Shown here: positions 14,784-27,945 of the stretch, one piece after another
How positions within the stretch are numbered: position 1 is the stretch's first letter
Layout of the letters: each line of letters opens with the position of its first letter
Source: Lepisosteus oculatus
Taxonomy: Eukaryota > Chordata > Actinopteri > Semionotiformes > Lepisosteidae
DNA: 64,000 nt
NCBI RefSeq assembly: GCF_040954835.1
Contig: NC_090706.1
Span: 37,147,148 to 37,211,147, forward strand
Direction: 5' to 3'
The notes under the pieces: model-generated
Seen by the model: the letters and a program-made list of their open reading frames with translations, nothing else
Told to the model about the DNA's origin: nothing
Databases searched by the model: none
Translations under genes and position numbers: made by a program

Positions 14784-15095
14784 CAGGGGGTCTCAAATGC
14801 ATTTACTGGAGGACCTTGTGTCTTCTGGTTTTTGTTCCACTGGAGCACTGTTACATAGTTGGTCTAATTATTTAATTAACTGCTTAATTATAATTAGTCT
14901 ACTCAGGCTCAGAGGTGTTTTATAGATAACTACTGTATACCTTTGATAAACTGAATATTTTGAGTAATTCCTGCAAAAGACCTCAATATAATCCTATATA
15001 TGTGACTAAGAAAATAATTAGAATAATTATTCAATTGACTGCACAGGTTCAAGCAAAAAATAGAGTGCCCTCTAGGAATTGAGAAGAATTGAGTT
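14784..15095 (+). mobile_element. hAT-like MITE, copy 1
   Basis: It begins CAGGGGGTCTCAAA at 14784, the kind of terminus seen in hAT elements, and continues with TGTGTCTTCTGGTTTTTGTT. The AT-rich interior carries TCTAATTATTTAATTAACTG on the left and an approximately inverted AATTATTCAATTGACTG on the right. The right terminus (around 15060-15095) is decayed, and no 8-bp target duplication is readable. It shares this structure with 26187-26472. No transposase is present. Confidence 0.55.
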
Positions 15096-17419
15096 TTATT
15101 ACACACTGTAGGAATCATTGCTCATACTGGATGTAGGGCATGTAAAAAAACAAGACTGTAGAATCAGTTTTTAGTCTCATTTCCTCTTTATAATTACAGC
15201 TGTTGCAGTATTCTGCTAACAACATTTCATTATTATTACTCCAGAAATATTATCCCAGAAAGGACATCTCAAATATATCCCTTGTGATTTTTGTATTCAA
15301 CTTGTTTTGATGTGAATCAATTGCATTTACAGTCTGCAAAGTCCTTGCTTACCACATTATAATGATATTGTCTAATTGTACCCACCTACAAATTGTCAAT
15401 ATCACAATTAAACAAAAGTCCATGAGCAGGGTAAAACCCTAATCTCCTCTACCTCTGTCTACCTCCGTATACATTTCCAAAGAAAAAATTAAACATTTTT
15501 TGAGCATTTCATTTTCCTCTCTCCAATCCATGTTCACTCCTGCAGCAGCTCTCTTAATCAACCTCCTTCAAGAGAAAGGTTCCACTTTTACAGACAGGTT
15601 GTTCGTTCCACTCCTCAATCAGGTGAGGTATCACAATAAAGTTCAGTCTTCAAATCAGACCTCTCCTATGCCTTAATTAAGGCCGCTAAACTATTTTTAT
15701 GTTTGCAAAGGTTCTATTTATTGCTAAGCCACTGCAATGTTTTATTTTTGTCTTCCGTTCATTCTCCCGAGAAATAGTTAAGGGAACATGTTGTAGTTAA
15801 GCAGATATTTTCTTAGCAGCAAATGCTTCATGCAAATTTGTAGACTCCAGGTGAAAGCAGTAAATCCCTTAATACTAATCCTTCAGAGGCCTCCATAGGC
15901 AGTTAATGTAATGATGTCTTCCAGGGTCTCAAAGCTTACTCAATGAATAGCTGAGTTCTAAAGAAATCAAAGGCAGCACATTCAGTTTTATTCCCTTCTC
16001 CTTCTTGTCCTTCCCTATGACATTTGTTTAAAGGTTTGTGTAAAAGTTAATAATTTTTACATCAGATATGGAACCTGGAATGTGTTGGATTGTAGCTAGC
16101 ATGAAAAGGCAATGAAAGGTCATATATGATCATATTTTCTGTTATGTTGGTTTCACTTTGAATGCATAATTCGGTTTGGTCTTTTGCTTCTTATTAATAT
16201 GATTAGATTTTAAAGTAGGAAGTACCTTGAATTTTGGAATAAGACTAATTTGTTTGGTTGTGTGTTTCAGAACACTGTACTTTTCTCATCATGCCTTCAT
16301 ACAGTAGGTCTGAACAAGCACTTTGGTTTCTGGAATCCTGCAGATGGAATACCTTTAGATCTACTTAATGTAGTAAATAATTTGTTTAATTCTGTGTATC
16401 TAATTTTCCATAATGTACAACCAGATGTTAAAATAAAATGTTTTCTTTCTTCTTGAAATTTTTTCATTGCTACAAAAATAAAATTGCACTGAGCAGGACA
16501 AAGGCATTTATGGCTTCTTCATATAACTGCATAAAAAATGGGTTCTTCAAAGGAACTTTGATCTTTGTTAGGTTCTCTTGCTGTTTTAAATGTTCTTTTC
16601 TAAAGCAGTGTATCTCTGCTTCAAAGGCAATTTATCCAAAACTATACAGTGCATTTAAAAAAACAAATCTGTAAACTTTGCTATAAATATTTTATCATCT
16701 GTATCTAGGAAACATCTGCTAGAATTTTTCTTTGTTTTGAATGTGCACCTTCATATGGTGCTTTTAATCCTTCTATTCTCTTGTCACCCTCTTAAACAAA
16801 TGGCTGTAACATGGTAATAAATGCTTCCTGAAAGCCAAGGAATAACACCCAAATATTTTTTGCACCACCCCTGAGACTGATCACTTACTGTATAATAGCC
16901 GAACTTTAGGTTTGAGATGTTGTTTTAAAAGGCTGAAGCCTTTCATTGATGTTGAAACTCAAAGCAAGAGCACAAACCTAGGTTTTATTTTTTTATTTTC
17001 AGTAGTAATTTATGTTCATGTTGAAGATAATATGTAGAAGTGGGTCACCAGCAGAGGTAGCAAATGAATAATAATGGAGTGTCTTAAAGAGCCTATCCTT
17101 CAATAAGCTAGGTGATACATGTATGTGCACAGTAGGTCTTTGTTGGAGATCTCAAGGTTTCTCCCATAAAACCTTTCACCAAGGACTCCACCAACATGGT
17201 GATGACACATTCAAAATACAGGAATAACTTTGCAGCACCTGTTTCCAGCTACAATTAATGTTACATGGGAACTAAGTTCTATGTTACCTGTAATTCAAAA
17301 GGATATTATTTTCCAAATGAACAACAAAAATATTTCTCCAAACAAAATACATTTAAAAGAAAACTGAAAAAAGACTTACAGTGGAAGAAAAGAATAGTGT
17401 TTAAATTTATGAACCAGTC

Positions 17420-17450
17420 ATATATATATATACTGTATATATATATATTT
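17420..17450 (+). repeat. (TA)n run, near-palindromic
   Basis: Alternating TA on both sides of a central TACTGTA, able to fold back on itself. Confidence 0.85.
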
Positions 17451-18559
17451 GGCTATTTGGCAACTCATTCAGAGGTTTCTCTAATAAACAGTAGAGAATA
17501 TTTGCTACTAAGAGCTACATCAATGTGAGGTTAACATGAATGCTATGACATTGTGGGAATAAGATACAGTAGGTTCAGTATCATTGATAACACAAGGAGT
17601 TTTCATTTATAAATACCACACAGTTTAACAAGATTAATTAGTTTGATTTGAACAATGTTTAACTACATTCTGTGCACTGTTTGAAATTTTTTGTCAAGCA
17701 TGTTTTTTTACTTGCTTTGAAGTTTGCTTTGTCACTTGTTTCTAGTTTGAAACCACAGGACCAAAATTGATTAAATATTTTATACTGTGGCAACATTCAC
17801 AGTTTTTTTGTACATTCATGGCACAAGGACAAACAGCCAGAAAAAAGCATAAAAGGGATTCCATCCTGCCATGGATGTGCAACAGGGCCCTTGTATTATA
17901 CAGAACAAGGAGATTCCAAAATGCAAAACAAAACCCTAAACATTTCTTCAAATTCCACTTACAGTACATTTCTCATTGTGTCCTTCTGTGTATAGCCCAG
18001 TGGCTAAATTGCTTACCTGCTCCAAAACCTCAAAAGTCTCCTTTTCTCAATTTCAAAAACACTCTTTCAATCACTCATAGTTCCCCAAACTCACGCTTTC
18101 CTAAAAACATGGTCCCAGGGATGATTGGTTGGATGTACACTTCCCTCCCTCTTCTTCCATGGTTTGAGTGTATAACAAAGGGTCCAACAACTTGCCCAGA
18201 CATCTATTACACTCCTCCATGGGAAGCTACTGTTTCCTAGTGTTTAATAATGACAGTAGCCTTGTCATTGTCTTCCTTCAGCTGGTCCTGTGACAGAAGC
18301 TTCTTGGGAAATGTAGTTCAGACAAGACCTGCCATTTTATCTGGCCCACTGCACTATTTCTGTGCACTTGAAAATAGGTAGTGACATTTCACTCTGCAAG
18401 CTGAAAGCCTGATTGAAGAGCTAAGGCTTTGGACAGAGGACTTATGAAGAACCTGTAGATAAGATTACACACCAATGAATACCCAACATAAAACATGGTT
18501 TACTGCTGCCAAGTGCACCAGTGCTTTGAACCGCTTTTAATCTAATCAGCCATAGGAAA

Positions 18560-18658
18560 TCCCAGTTGTCCAGTTACAAAACTGAGATTTGAACCAGCAA
18601 TCTTTGACAGGAAGGTTGAAATGTGCAGTGACTGTCTGAGCTACTATAGGTTCCCTCA
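18560..18658 (-). repeat. tRNA-derived SINE head
   Basis: The - strand reads TAGTAGCTCAGACAG (A-box-like, 18632-18646) and, about 37 bases on, GGTTCAAATCTC (B-box, 18584-18595). The tail is not recognisable. It is not a functional tRNA: the arms do not pair properly. Confidence 0.5.
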
Positions 18659-21199
18659 TTTATTATTTTAGAAGCATCCTTGTCTTTTATGTTCAGGCTA
18701 GGTGAAATCTTCCCAAAGCTGAATTCTTCTATTTTTTTTTACACGCAAACAAAAATGTTATCCTATTAACGTTACAAAAAAAAAGAACAAAAGGCCCTTA
18801 AACAAATGAAGTACGCTTTATGCATTTAATTAAAATACTCCTCATATGTTTGATCACATGTTTGCAGAAGCCATTAAAATGTAGTTTACTGTAGACTGGA
18901 GGCTTTCAGTAGTGTTTTGATATTTGGTTACCCAAAGTTCTTATTTCCTTGGTCTTTACTGACAGCTGCTTTTACTTTTCAGACTCCCTTCATAATTACT
19001 ATCCATGTATTGTTGTGAAGCTAAAGAAAAAAATACAAAAAAATAGACGGACACTTGTGAACAGAAGTTGTCTTTCACTTCCGTCACGCCCCACAGAGAG
19101 GATAATGGCATTTTAAGACAGAATAATGATTTATTTTTACAGTGAGTATTGTTCGCATTTCACCAGTATCCATTCTAATCAGAGACAAAAATATGATAAT
19201 TATTCATGGATGTTACATTGTTAAGATGTCCTTTTCTCCTTGCGAGAACCCATGTGCTTGTCTTTCATATTACAGTAGAGCGTATGGTGTAGTTTCTGAA
19301 CTACCAATTAAAGCTTAACTCAAAATCAGCCTTATGTCTGCTTGTCAAAATTGATTTATTGACTGCTAGCTAAAGCCACGGGGAACAATAAAAAATACAT
19401 TTTGGTTACCAAATCTAGCAACATTCTTGTTAAGCACATTCCTCTAATTATTTAATTTGCAAAATTGTAGTAGGAACTAGACAACTAACTAATGCTTATC
19501 AATGCATATACTGTAAATAACAGACATTGAATTGACCCTAAACTTGTAAGTTTAGGTATAAGTCTCAGAGTATAATCAACTCAGAATTTTATAATAAAGA
19601 AGACACCTGAGGACAGACATTGTTCTCCACCAGTCTATTGGGTGTTTCAGTGGGTTTTTTATCTTTTTAAAGGCCCTTAAACATTGGAAGACGTATGCAT
19701 TAGTTTTCTAAAACAGACAAGCAGTGAAGCCAGGAAGGCAATTAAACTTGTAAATTATGGAAATCCGACCAATTGAACATGAGAATCATTTTGTCTCATT
19801 TTGTTTTAAAGGTGAATGGTTTGTTTGTAAAAGTGGGCTTGAAAAAGATGAGTCTGCTCCTTAGTTAGTCTGTTGTAAAGCATCTGATTTGCAATCTGTA
19901 GTGAAAAGAAACGAATGTAAAATCTCTCACCTTGGATGTACGTGAGTAGATTGTGTTCTGTCTGTAAATGCAGTCAACTATTGTATAGTCAGAAAAAACT
20001 CTACAATGTTCTCAATATATGAACATCTGACTGCCACTTTCATGACTACAAACAAGAAACACTAAAGTAAAAACCACATATTGTATATTCTACATACAGT
20101 AAGTGTGTAGTTCTCAAAAAACATGATGTTAAAATGTATATTTTAATCCTTTCCAGCCTATATAGATTCTCCAGTTATCCATGCTGCAATTAGTGTCTTT
20201 TTGTTCACTCCATTTATAACAAATCATCTTGTGTTGTGCTGTATTACAGTGCTCCTGTGTGGAACCATTCCATTTTTGAGGAGGGAAAAAAGGCAACTAT
20301 TCTGACCTGTATGGTACTTACTTACTCGTTCCCTGTGCTGAGGTTTGTGTATGTTGGACATCAGATTCTAGTTCACTGTTTTGAGTTCACTGTTCACTCT
20401 ATGTTTTGCTCTTCAGAATCCATGGGAAACAATAGAGTCGAATGGTATTTGGGAGGCACTACAGTACAGTAAGGGCAGAGAAAATGGTAAATACCTGATT
20501 GTTTCTGGACATGCTGCGTACATGTGAGTTTCTGTCACAGATACTGATGGAATATATTAAAGGAAATGAAGTACATTTTTTAAATTGAACATCTTTATAT
20601 GCATGAATATAGTATATATGACTTGTGTATGTATTTAATGCAAGTGCACAAAGCCAGAGGCACATACTGTATCAGCGTGTCTCATTTATGTATGGGTCAG
20701 CATTAGACAGATGTGATTTTACGCTTTCATCTTTTTCCACCAACTCTGTGTGTGGGTGTAAAACCTTGAAAATAATAATAATGATTCTTACACATACGTA
20801 AAGAGATCTGATTTGTACTCAGACCACTGGGAATTCAATCAGGCATGAGAAATAAAATATATCTCTTCAAGTGTTTCCTATTCCATTCATGCTGTGATTT
20901 AACACATGGGCTGCTGTCTAAACCCCGTGGGCTTAAACTCCCTTACCAAACCTTTTACTTGGACAGTGATGTTTAAACCTCATTCCTCACATTACTTGCG
21001 CATTTCCTGAAAGTTAAGCACTGCATCAGCCTGCCTGATTATGAGCAGGTGCACAGGAAAGTATATTAGCAACATGTGTAGAGCAGTCTGAAGAACTGTT
21101 GACATAGTTGTAAAATTATTCATTTTCTAAAACTTTAAATGTAAAATATGACATTTTCTAAACAGATCAGCAATATACTGGTTACATAATTACAGTGTT

Positions 21200-21545
21200 A
21201 TTTTCAGATGCTACGTACAAAAAGGCACAGAGACGTATTTGCAAAGTTCTGATCACCATGACATAATTGCTGCTCCCGTTTCTAAAAAAAACATTTTTCA
21301 GACAAGTGAAAATGATATAAAAGTGCATCTAATACCAAGAACATCAGGCACTTGTTTACAGAAGGGTTATGGGTTGTGGAATAAGCTACCTAGCCATGTT
21401 GTTAAATTAGATACTGTACCATTACTTTCTGCAAGAAACAGTTTGATGGGATGCTTTGAATGAATTAGCTACAGTACAATCTATCAAACAGCCTACATAG
21501 GCCAAATGACCAGCTCTCTATCGCAACCTTTCTTATGTTCTTAAC
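21200..21545 (+). mobile_element. LINE 3'-end remnant (family with GGCCGAATGGCC block)
   Basis: The + strand frame retains GLWNKLPSHVV (about 21370-21402), similar to the WNxLPxxVV motif at the C-terminus of CR1/Jockey-type reverse transcriptases. A 3' region follows, with ACATAGGCCAAATGACC (a decayed GGGCCGAATGGCC) and TTTCTTATGTTCTTAAC at the end (about 21545). The left edge is uncertain. The same 3' block occurs inverted at 27779-27945. Confidence 0.55.
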
Positions 21546-24500
21546 AGGTGTAAAAGTTTTACCAGTACACCTTGCTGCATCATTGTATCATTGCTGCATC
21601 AATGCTTGTGTACTATGCAGTACACCTTTGGTGATGCTGCTGCATTTCCTCCTTAATAGGCCTCATTTATCACTTCCACACCCGCATTGCAGTGTTAATT
21701 AAATTTGTCAGCTCACAAGTAATGCTATCACCAGCTGTAGAAATGGTCATTGAGGACTCGAAGCAAATAAATGGCAAACTTTCAATTTTCAAAGTTAGAC
21801 AGTATCAGTAAATTGAATTTATGTGGAAAAAGCACTACACATGGTGAATTTTATTTAGACGGTAGACGTCTGGGAAACATTCCCATCCAATTCAGTGCGT
21901 AGGGGTAAAAAGGCCCTGTGCTCTGAGGTTGCCTGGTCTCGTGAGGGAGGGGTTCCAATCCTAAAAGCAATAGAAGCTTTAAACTTTTACTCCTCAAGTA
22001 TGCCCTGTGTTGAGAAGGGGAACCCAGCCTGTCTATGCTATGATTATTCTATTTTTTTGGTTGTAATTAAACATTTAAATCATTTTTATTTCTGTGGTCT
22101 TCCCATAAGATTAAGTCACCAGTCACCTTGACCTTTTGTGTTATTCTCATACTGATATTATGTATTTCTTGTCTTCCTGATAAATTAGAAATCATTACAG
22201 ACATCCTCAGTGCAGGTTGTGATCTTTGCCCCATGTATCCTCCAGTGAAGCATATTTGCCCAGGTCAGTTGAATACAGCGATCAGTACTCTTGTAAATAC
22301 TGTAAGAGTACTTTTTCATTCTTTAGTTTGACCAAACAGTGGAATTTTTTTAAGTTTCTTTTAGCTCGCTTGGGAAGGCTTAGCCATGTGGGAAGTCATT
22401 TTTCTTTTCAACCAACTGGAATACTGGAATACCTGGATGAAAAGAGGCCTACTGTATATTATTTATGATACTTTTAAAAATATTGATGTACAGTGTTTTG
22501 AAAATGTATTCATAATCTTGTACTGTAGTTTTCCTATTTTGCTGCTTAGCAATTTATACTCTACACATTCAAGATTTAAAAAAAAGAGGTAAATAGAATA
22601 TTTATGTGGAAAACGGAAAAGTCATTAATTGACTTTGAAATTTAGTTTGTGGGTCTGAATACTTGAGTAATCAACATATTTAATTTTTTCTCTTTATGTT
22701 TTCTGTCATTTACTGAAGGTTGTCTTACTTTAGCAGTTTTCAGCTTATTCATTCAGGCTTTGAATAAAAGTTTTATAAAAGGTGTATCGTTATTTCAGAA
22801 AATGCATCACCACATGAAGAATTTGTATAATAACTGTATGTGCAAAACACTGTGTATAGATGCAGTATATTTTCTTTGAATAGGGCATTAATTGATATTT
22901 ATATTTTTCTAATAGTTTGACATAACAGTTAATAAAATACAGTTTGTTGTAAAAAGGCATATTCTGTACAGTACTGTAGTATGTGGATATTTAAAGTACA
23001 AGAGTATTCATATCTGAGAATCTAAATTAATCATGTGCCTTTAGGAATCAACAAAAGGGAATTAAATAAACCTAGCCCATCATTCAATGAAAATTAAGCA
23101 ATGATTTATTTTATTGAAAATTGTTTTTTCTCAGAATTCTTTCTTCTATTGAATCAAGAACTAGCAGCTGAGAACAGATTGTCAAACCCATTGGTGATGT
23201 GGGAAATAAGAAGAGGAAAATGGACTCTTTTATTTATGGAAATTAGTCAGCACATAGGGGACCGCTGGCAGACAAGTGACTGATTACTCTGGAATGTGAT
23301 TCAGTCAGGACTTTGGATTATCACTGAAGAACACTAAAAGCCAGTTGAAATCCGTTATTCTATGGCCATTGCCAAGATGCAACATAGTTATCACAGTATG
23401 ATAACATGTTTGATATTAGCTGAATTCCGCAACCATTTGTCTCAGGTTATTTTTAAGAATCCAGTTGAAACAGTATTTAAAATAGCTATTTTTGTCTTCT
23501 CTTTTTTTTTTTGTTCTACATATCCTTTTTTGTTGTTTTTTTTTACATTAGACTTATTAAAAGAGTATCATTCTGCGCAAACAAAAATATCCAAGAATAT
23601 AAAGGCAAATGCAAATATCGTAGCACACCCCCAACTATGAACGAGTCTTTTCCAGAACAGGCGGATATGATTTTATTTCATCTTTTTCGCTCTTTGAAAT
23701 ATGTTTGCAGGACACGGCTTTAGTAAATCTTGTCATCAACAGTGACACATTAGTCATTTAAAAAAATAATGCAGCAAGGAAACTGGTTGCGTGAACAAAC
23801 TTCTAGAACTTTATGCAAAAGGTATTAACAGATTCCCACATTTGAGAAGACACAATGAATCCATACCTTAAAGCAATAAGATCAAAAGCCTACATTTATT
23901 AGTCTGCAATGCCAAGACCCTTGTCCTTACAAAGTACTGACCACTTTCTGTAGTGAGTTTTTATTAGTGACATCCATTTCCCTGTTAAAACTAAGATCAA
24001 AAGCCATCCCCTCACTTCCCTACAGTGTTAAACAACTTAAGAGGTATTACAGGGATCTGTGTCTCATTGCCTGATTGGAATAGTTGCTCTCCACTGACAA
24101 GTTTAGAGAGGTTTGCTCACAGATTCCCGATATGTTTGAATGGGCCTGTCTCTGCTCTGATTTTAAATTAAACTGAAATTTAATTTTAATATTCAAATAA
24201 CCAGCCAAACTGCATTTAAATGTTTCCAAACACCTGCTCCACCATACTAGATTACTGTAATAAGCCAAAATACTGAGCGCTGGCTGTATGGATTCATAGA
24301 GAAGTGAGGCGGCCTCTTGCCTTACATAAAGTAGCTTTGAATGGCTGTATGATCTCTAATCTCCTTTAATAGACATTATCATAATTTTATTCACCAAGAC
24401 AGCCTGTAAAGAGCACATTTTTTTCTGCTTTCCCAATGGCACCACAACGGCATCTGAATCATCTGGTAACATACTGTAAGACTCTCTAATTTCCAATTTC

Positions 24501-24805
24501 GTGATTTCTATCCTGGATGTTTTTCTCTGAGGTCTGTTCTTAACAGCTGTGGTATACTGAACCCTTTATAAAACCTCTTCAAAGCTCAAGCCCCCTGGAG
24601 ACAGGGAAGACAACCCTTTTAAAAGAATAGAGCAGCTGAATAGAGTAAATAAACTCGTTATTAAAAGATTGGTGAAAACGTACGCTGAACTAAAACAATC
24701 TCAATGTTCACAATGAGTTCCTTCTAGTGAGACATAGATGTAAAGTACGCAAACACTTTACATAAAGGTGCTGCCTAAAAATGTTTTAATAACCTGTTAT
24801 TTATT
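21546..24805. other. Intergenic, no gene recognised
   Basis: No exon or named repeat. The compositionally balanced stretch 24050-24390 may be a conserved non-coding element (see findings). Confidence 0.5.
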
Positions 24806-24903
24806 GCGATGAACTGGCATCCTGTCCAGGGTGTATCCTGCCTTGCTCCACCATTGCTTGCCAGGATTGGCTCCAACTCCCCCTCGACCCTGAATTGCCT
24901 AAG
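24806..24903 (+). repeat. 3' fragment of a fish SINE/L2-type retroposon
   Basis: The block around GGCATCCTGTCCAGGGTG followed by TATCCTGCCTTG and a GGCTCCAACTCCCC-like stretch is the well-known 3' half of Mermaid/L2-related fish retroposons. Only about 100 bp remain, directly against the SINE at 24912. Confidence 0.55.
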
Positions 24904-24911
24904 GCAGTAGA

Positions 24912-25182
24912 AAGATAAGATAAGATCACTTTATTAGCCATACAGTATACAATTTCTTGCATGAGGAATTTGTCTTTTCGCATACTGCAGCTTGCTCTCC
25001 ATAACACACACAGACAGGGAGAGAAGCTGGGGGTCAGAGCGCAGGGTCAGCCATTTATACGGCACCCCTGGAGCAGTTAGGGTTAAGGGCCTTGCCCAGG
25101 GGCCCAGAGGAGTAGGATTCCTCTGCCGGCCACGGGGAAACTACCAGCCACAGGCGCAGATCCTTAGCCACAGATCCACCAG
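24912..25182 (-). mobile_element. tRNA-derived SINE (family A), copy with damaged head
   Basis: It shares most of its length with the copies at 58259 and 61482, including the GGGCCC...AAGGCCCTTAACCC body and the AATTTCTTGCAT block near its tail. The B-box region (around 25135) is rearranged and no longer reads GGTTCAAATCC. It abuts a 3' fragment of another retroposon at 24806-24903, so one may have inserted into or beside the other. Confidence 0.7.
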
Positions 25183-26186
25183 AAAATGGATGCATCTGTC
25201 TTTTATTTACCTTACAAATTCTTTATTACCTATTCACACCCATGTGTAAGAAGCATTTATAAACAATATCTTTATACAACATATACACAACATTTTTCAG
25301 GGTTGATTCTTATTTACATAGATATTTTTTCTTTTTTTAAATTGTTAATTGAAAGAATATGACCTATTATAGGCACTTTGTGGCAGAACTTTCTAAATCT
25401 GATTTGTGAGTACAGTTGAAATGCCACATTATGAGCAAATTTTGAAACAAATAGACACTATTACCATGTACTAATTTTTGATTGGTGAAGCAATTTAAGA
25501 TACAATATTACTATTGTATTGCCAAAGAGTTGTAATTAGCACTACCAAAATAGTCCTGTCATTGCATGGCCACTATGATATAATACTGTTTCTCTGCAAG
25601 ATAATTCACTTTTGCTCCCTGAATTTATTATCATCAAGTTCTCATTAAGTGTTCCTCACTCCTAGATCATATCCCTTAACTTGCTATGTGCGTGTCATTC
25701 TGGGCTTTCAAGACACTTAATCTGCCTGTTGGTTGTAGATGAAGACCCCAGCTGTCGGTTCATTAGAGCAGTGCCAGCCTTCATTTGAACTAATTGCCCT
25801 GTGAAACTCGACAATTACATCAGTAATAACCTTTCACCAGCCAATCTGAGGCTGACTGCACCCCAGGTCTGTCAAGGAAACACACCTTACCAGTGAACCA
25901 CACTGTTTCAAACTGAAGAATGAGATGACATCCAGAACGAATATGCATACCCACTTATTATTTTTTTGATTATCTTGAACAAGAGGTAAATGAAGTTAAA
26001 ATTAGATTCTCCTGTGAATTTCTTGTGGTTTGAACATACAACATTTTTAATATATTTTCAGCCTTCACCCCAAGTTTTAAAAGGACAGACTTTTTCCAAA
26101 AATCAGGCAAATTGCTTCCATTTTGTGCGTAATAATTATACAAGACTGTATGTGAAGCTGTGATTGTTTTATATTAGAATGTCAAG

Positions 26187-26472
26187 CCTTGTGTCTTCTG
26201 TGTCTTTTTCTGTCTTTTTGTTCCACCCGAGCTCTCAGTTACTTAGTGGGTCTAATTATTCAATTAACTGCGTAATTATAATACTTCTACCCAGGCTCCA
26301 AGATGATTCATAGGTAATTGTACGTTTAGTGAAGTGAATATTTTGAGTAAACAGCAGTAGAAGACATCAAGAAAATCCTATACATGTCTAAGAAAATAAT
26401 TAGCTTAATTGTTTAATTGACTACTCGGGCTGGAACAAAAACTAGAAGACATTAGGAACAGAGATACCCTCG
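26187..26472 (+). mobile_element. hAT-like MITE, copy 2
   Basis: It aligns over its length with the element at 14784-15095: GTGTCTTCTG near the left end, TCTAATTATTCAATTAACTG, TGAATATTTTGAGTAA, AAGAAAATAATTAG and TTAATTGACT. The right end GGAACAAAAACTAGAAGACA is the inverted form of the left end, confirming long subterminal inverted repeats. The left terminal CAGGGG is lost. Confidence 0.55.
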
Positions 26473-27619
26473 TTTTATCTCATCAGTGGTATTTCAATCT
26501 GTACTGTATCTCTAGTACCAAAATAATCAGCTACCTGAACAGTGCAAGCAAAGTTTGTTGGTTAGAAATGCTGACAAAAATGATTTTTTTTAAATGTAAC
26601 CAGGTGAACTCCTACAGTATGTTTTTAACCTTTTTTTTACTGTGTAATCATGCTGCAGCAAAATTTCTTTCATTACCTTGAAAGTTTCCGTTTCCACTAT
26701 TGAAGGGACTTTGTCTTTAAAAGACATTTACAGTATATTGAAAATTCTTAGGCATGTTATCTTAAAGGCTAGAGGTTTCATTTACAAATACTCCAATGTT
26801 GCAAATTTATTTTGCTCCTGCAGACAATAGATGTGTCAACCATCCACCAAAAAACCACAATTCTCACAATGACTGAGTCAGAGTAATAGGATCAAGGTAA
26901 TCATGTGAAGAGTACATGTATCCATCGCCAGTCCTTAGTGTGTTACCTAGGCAACCCTAGGCCAGGTGTGTGAAGGAGTGTTTGAAATCCATTCCTTTCA
27001 CATGCAAATAAGATTTAAGATACTGTTATCCAGCATCAGCAGACGTCAATGAACATCAAGATAAATGGGACCTTTGACTGCCAGAAATATTAAGCATATC
27101 AGAGTTCTTGCAGAAGGCAAATTAAAGCAATCTTTCTTCTCATATGCCAATTTTCATCCTTGGATACAGCATCTGAAGACAAGTGCAGACACCAGTGACA
27201 AGGTTGATATGCACATCCCAAATGCAGGCCTCAAGTGGGTAATTTCAGCTGAGTTATTCTGTCGGGACATTGTTTAGTAATTGCATCTGACTGTTGAGAA
27301 ATGTGGAAGTAGAAAAAGGGAGGGTGGGGGGTTGTGGGTGGGAGTTGGGAGGTGGAAGCCAACAGGAACCATCATTTAAAATCTCATTGTCATGATTAGT
27401 ATATGGTCTTGGTATACAAAAGACCAAATGAAGCTCTCCAGACAAACAGGATCACAGGTCCAACTAGAGGTGTCTGTGGCATTCAGATAGCTGCAGCTCA
27501 TTTACACATTCAGGCTAACATTAATATGTACGGTACAGTGCACCAATGAAGATAATGGGTAATGTCATCTACAGTAGTTCAGAACTCCTCAGAGTTTCCA
27601 GACATCAGTGTTTTATATC

Positions 27620-27700
27620 AACATTGAAACGTTATGTTTTCTCTCTTCTCTTTTAAGCATGGAATAAACCTCTTGCTGACTATGCATGCTAGCCACCTGA
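27620..27700 (+). repeat. Repeat fragment with GAAACGTT and GCATGGAATAAACC
   Basis: GAAACGTT (27626-27633) is followed 26 bases after its C by GCATGGAATAAACC (27657-27670). The same two blocks at the same spacing occur inverted at 49065-49150, so this is a dispersed repeat. The GAAAC block corresponds to the conserved half-core of hammerhead ribozymes carried by some retroelements; the CTGANGA half is lost here. Confidence 0.4.
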
Positions 27701-27778
27701 ACCACTTAATATTGATTATGTGTGTAGATGCGTATATTGTTGCTGTTGCTTCTGTTCTTCACTGAGAATGTCTATTTC

Positions 27779-27945
27779 TGTTCAATTAGAATAGTTGAAA
27801 AGGAGAGGAGGCCATTCGGCCTGTCTAGTTTGTTCAGTCGTACTGCAGTTAATGCATCCAAGGGTCTCATCTCTCTCATCTTGATGGGGTTTAGTCCTTC
27901 AGGAAGAGCAAGACTGTTTAAAATTGTTTAAATCTGCCCCATGCA
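27779..27945 (-). repeat. LINE 3'-end fragment, same family as 21200-21545
   Basis: On the - strand the bases read GACAGGCCGAATGGCCTCCT near 27815, the 3' hallmark of the family at 21.2 kb in its less decayed form. Upstream of it lies a degraded GATGAGA...CTTGG stretch. No coding frame is intact. Confidence 0.55.

Larger units (their letters stand above)
15096..21199. other. Intergenic, no gene recognised
   Basis: It holds one SINE head (18560) and a TA run (17420). The 157-residue + strand open frame at 17767-18240, the longest in the window, has no domain or family resemblance and is probably chance. Confidence 0.55.

Noticed and set aside
17767..18240. Longest + strand open frame (157 residues)
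   Set aside because: No domain, signal peptide or family resemblance, and overlapping - strand frames are also open. It is of chance length for 64 kb of non-coding DNA. A TAGCCCAGTGGC near 17995 hints at a SINE head, but no B-box follows.
18584..18646. Possible tRNA gene
   Set aside because: A- and B-boxes are present, but acceptor and anticodon arms do not pair; best explained as a SINE head.
20236..20472. YYSAPVWNHS motif resembling reverse transcriptase thumb sequence (YCAPVWxPS)
   Set aside because: The flanking residues do not continue any reverse transcriptase pattern; too short to separate from chance.
21895..21965. Possible tRNA-like head with GGTTCCAATCC
   Set aside because: The B-box is good, but no convincing A-box lies at the right spacing and no family body follows.
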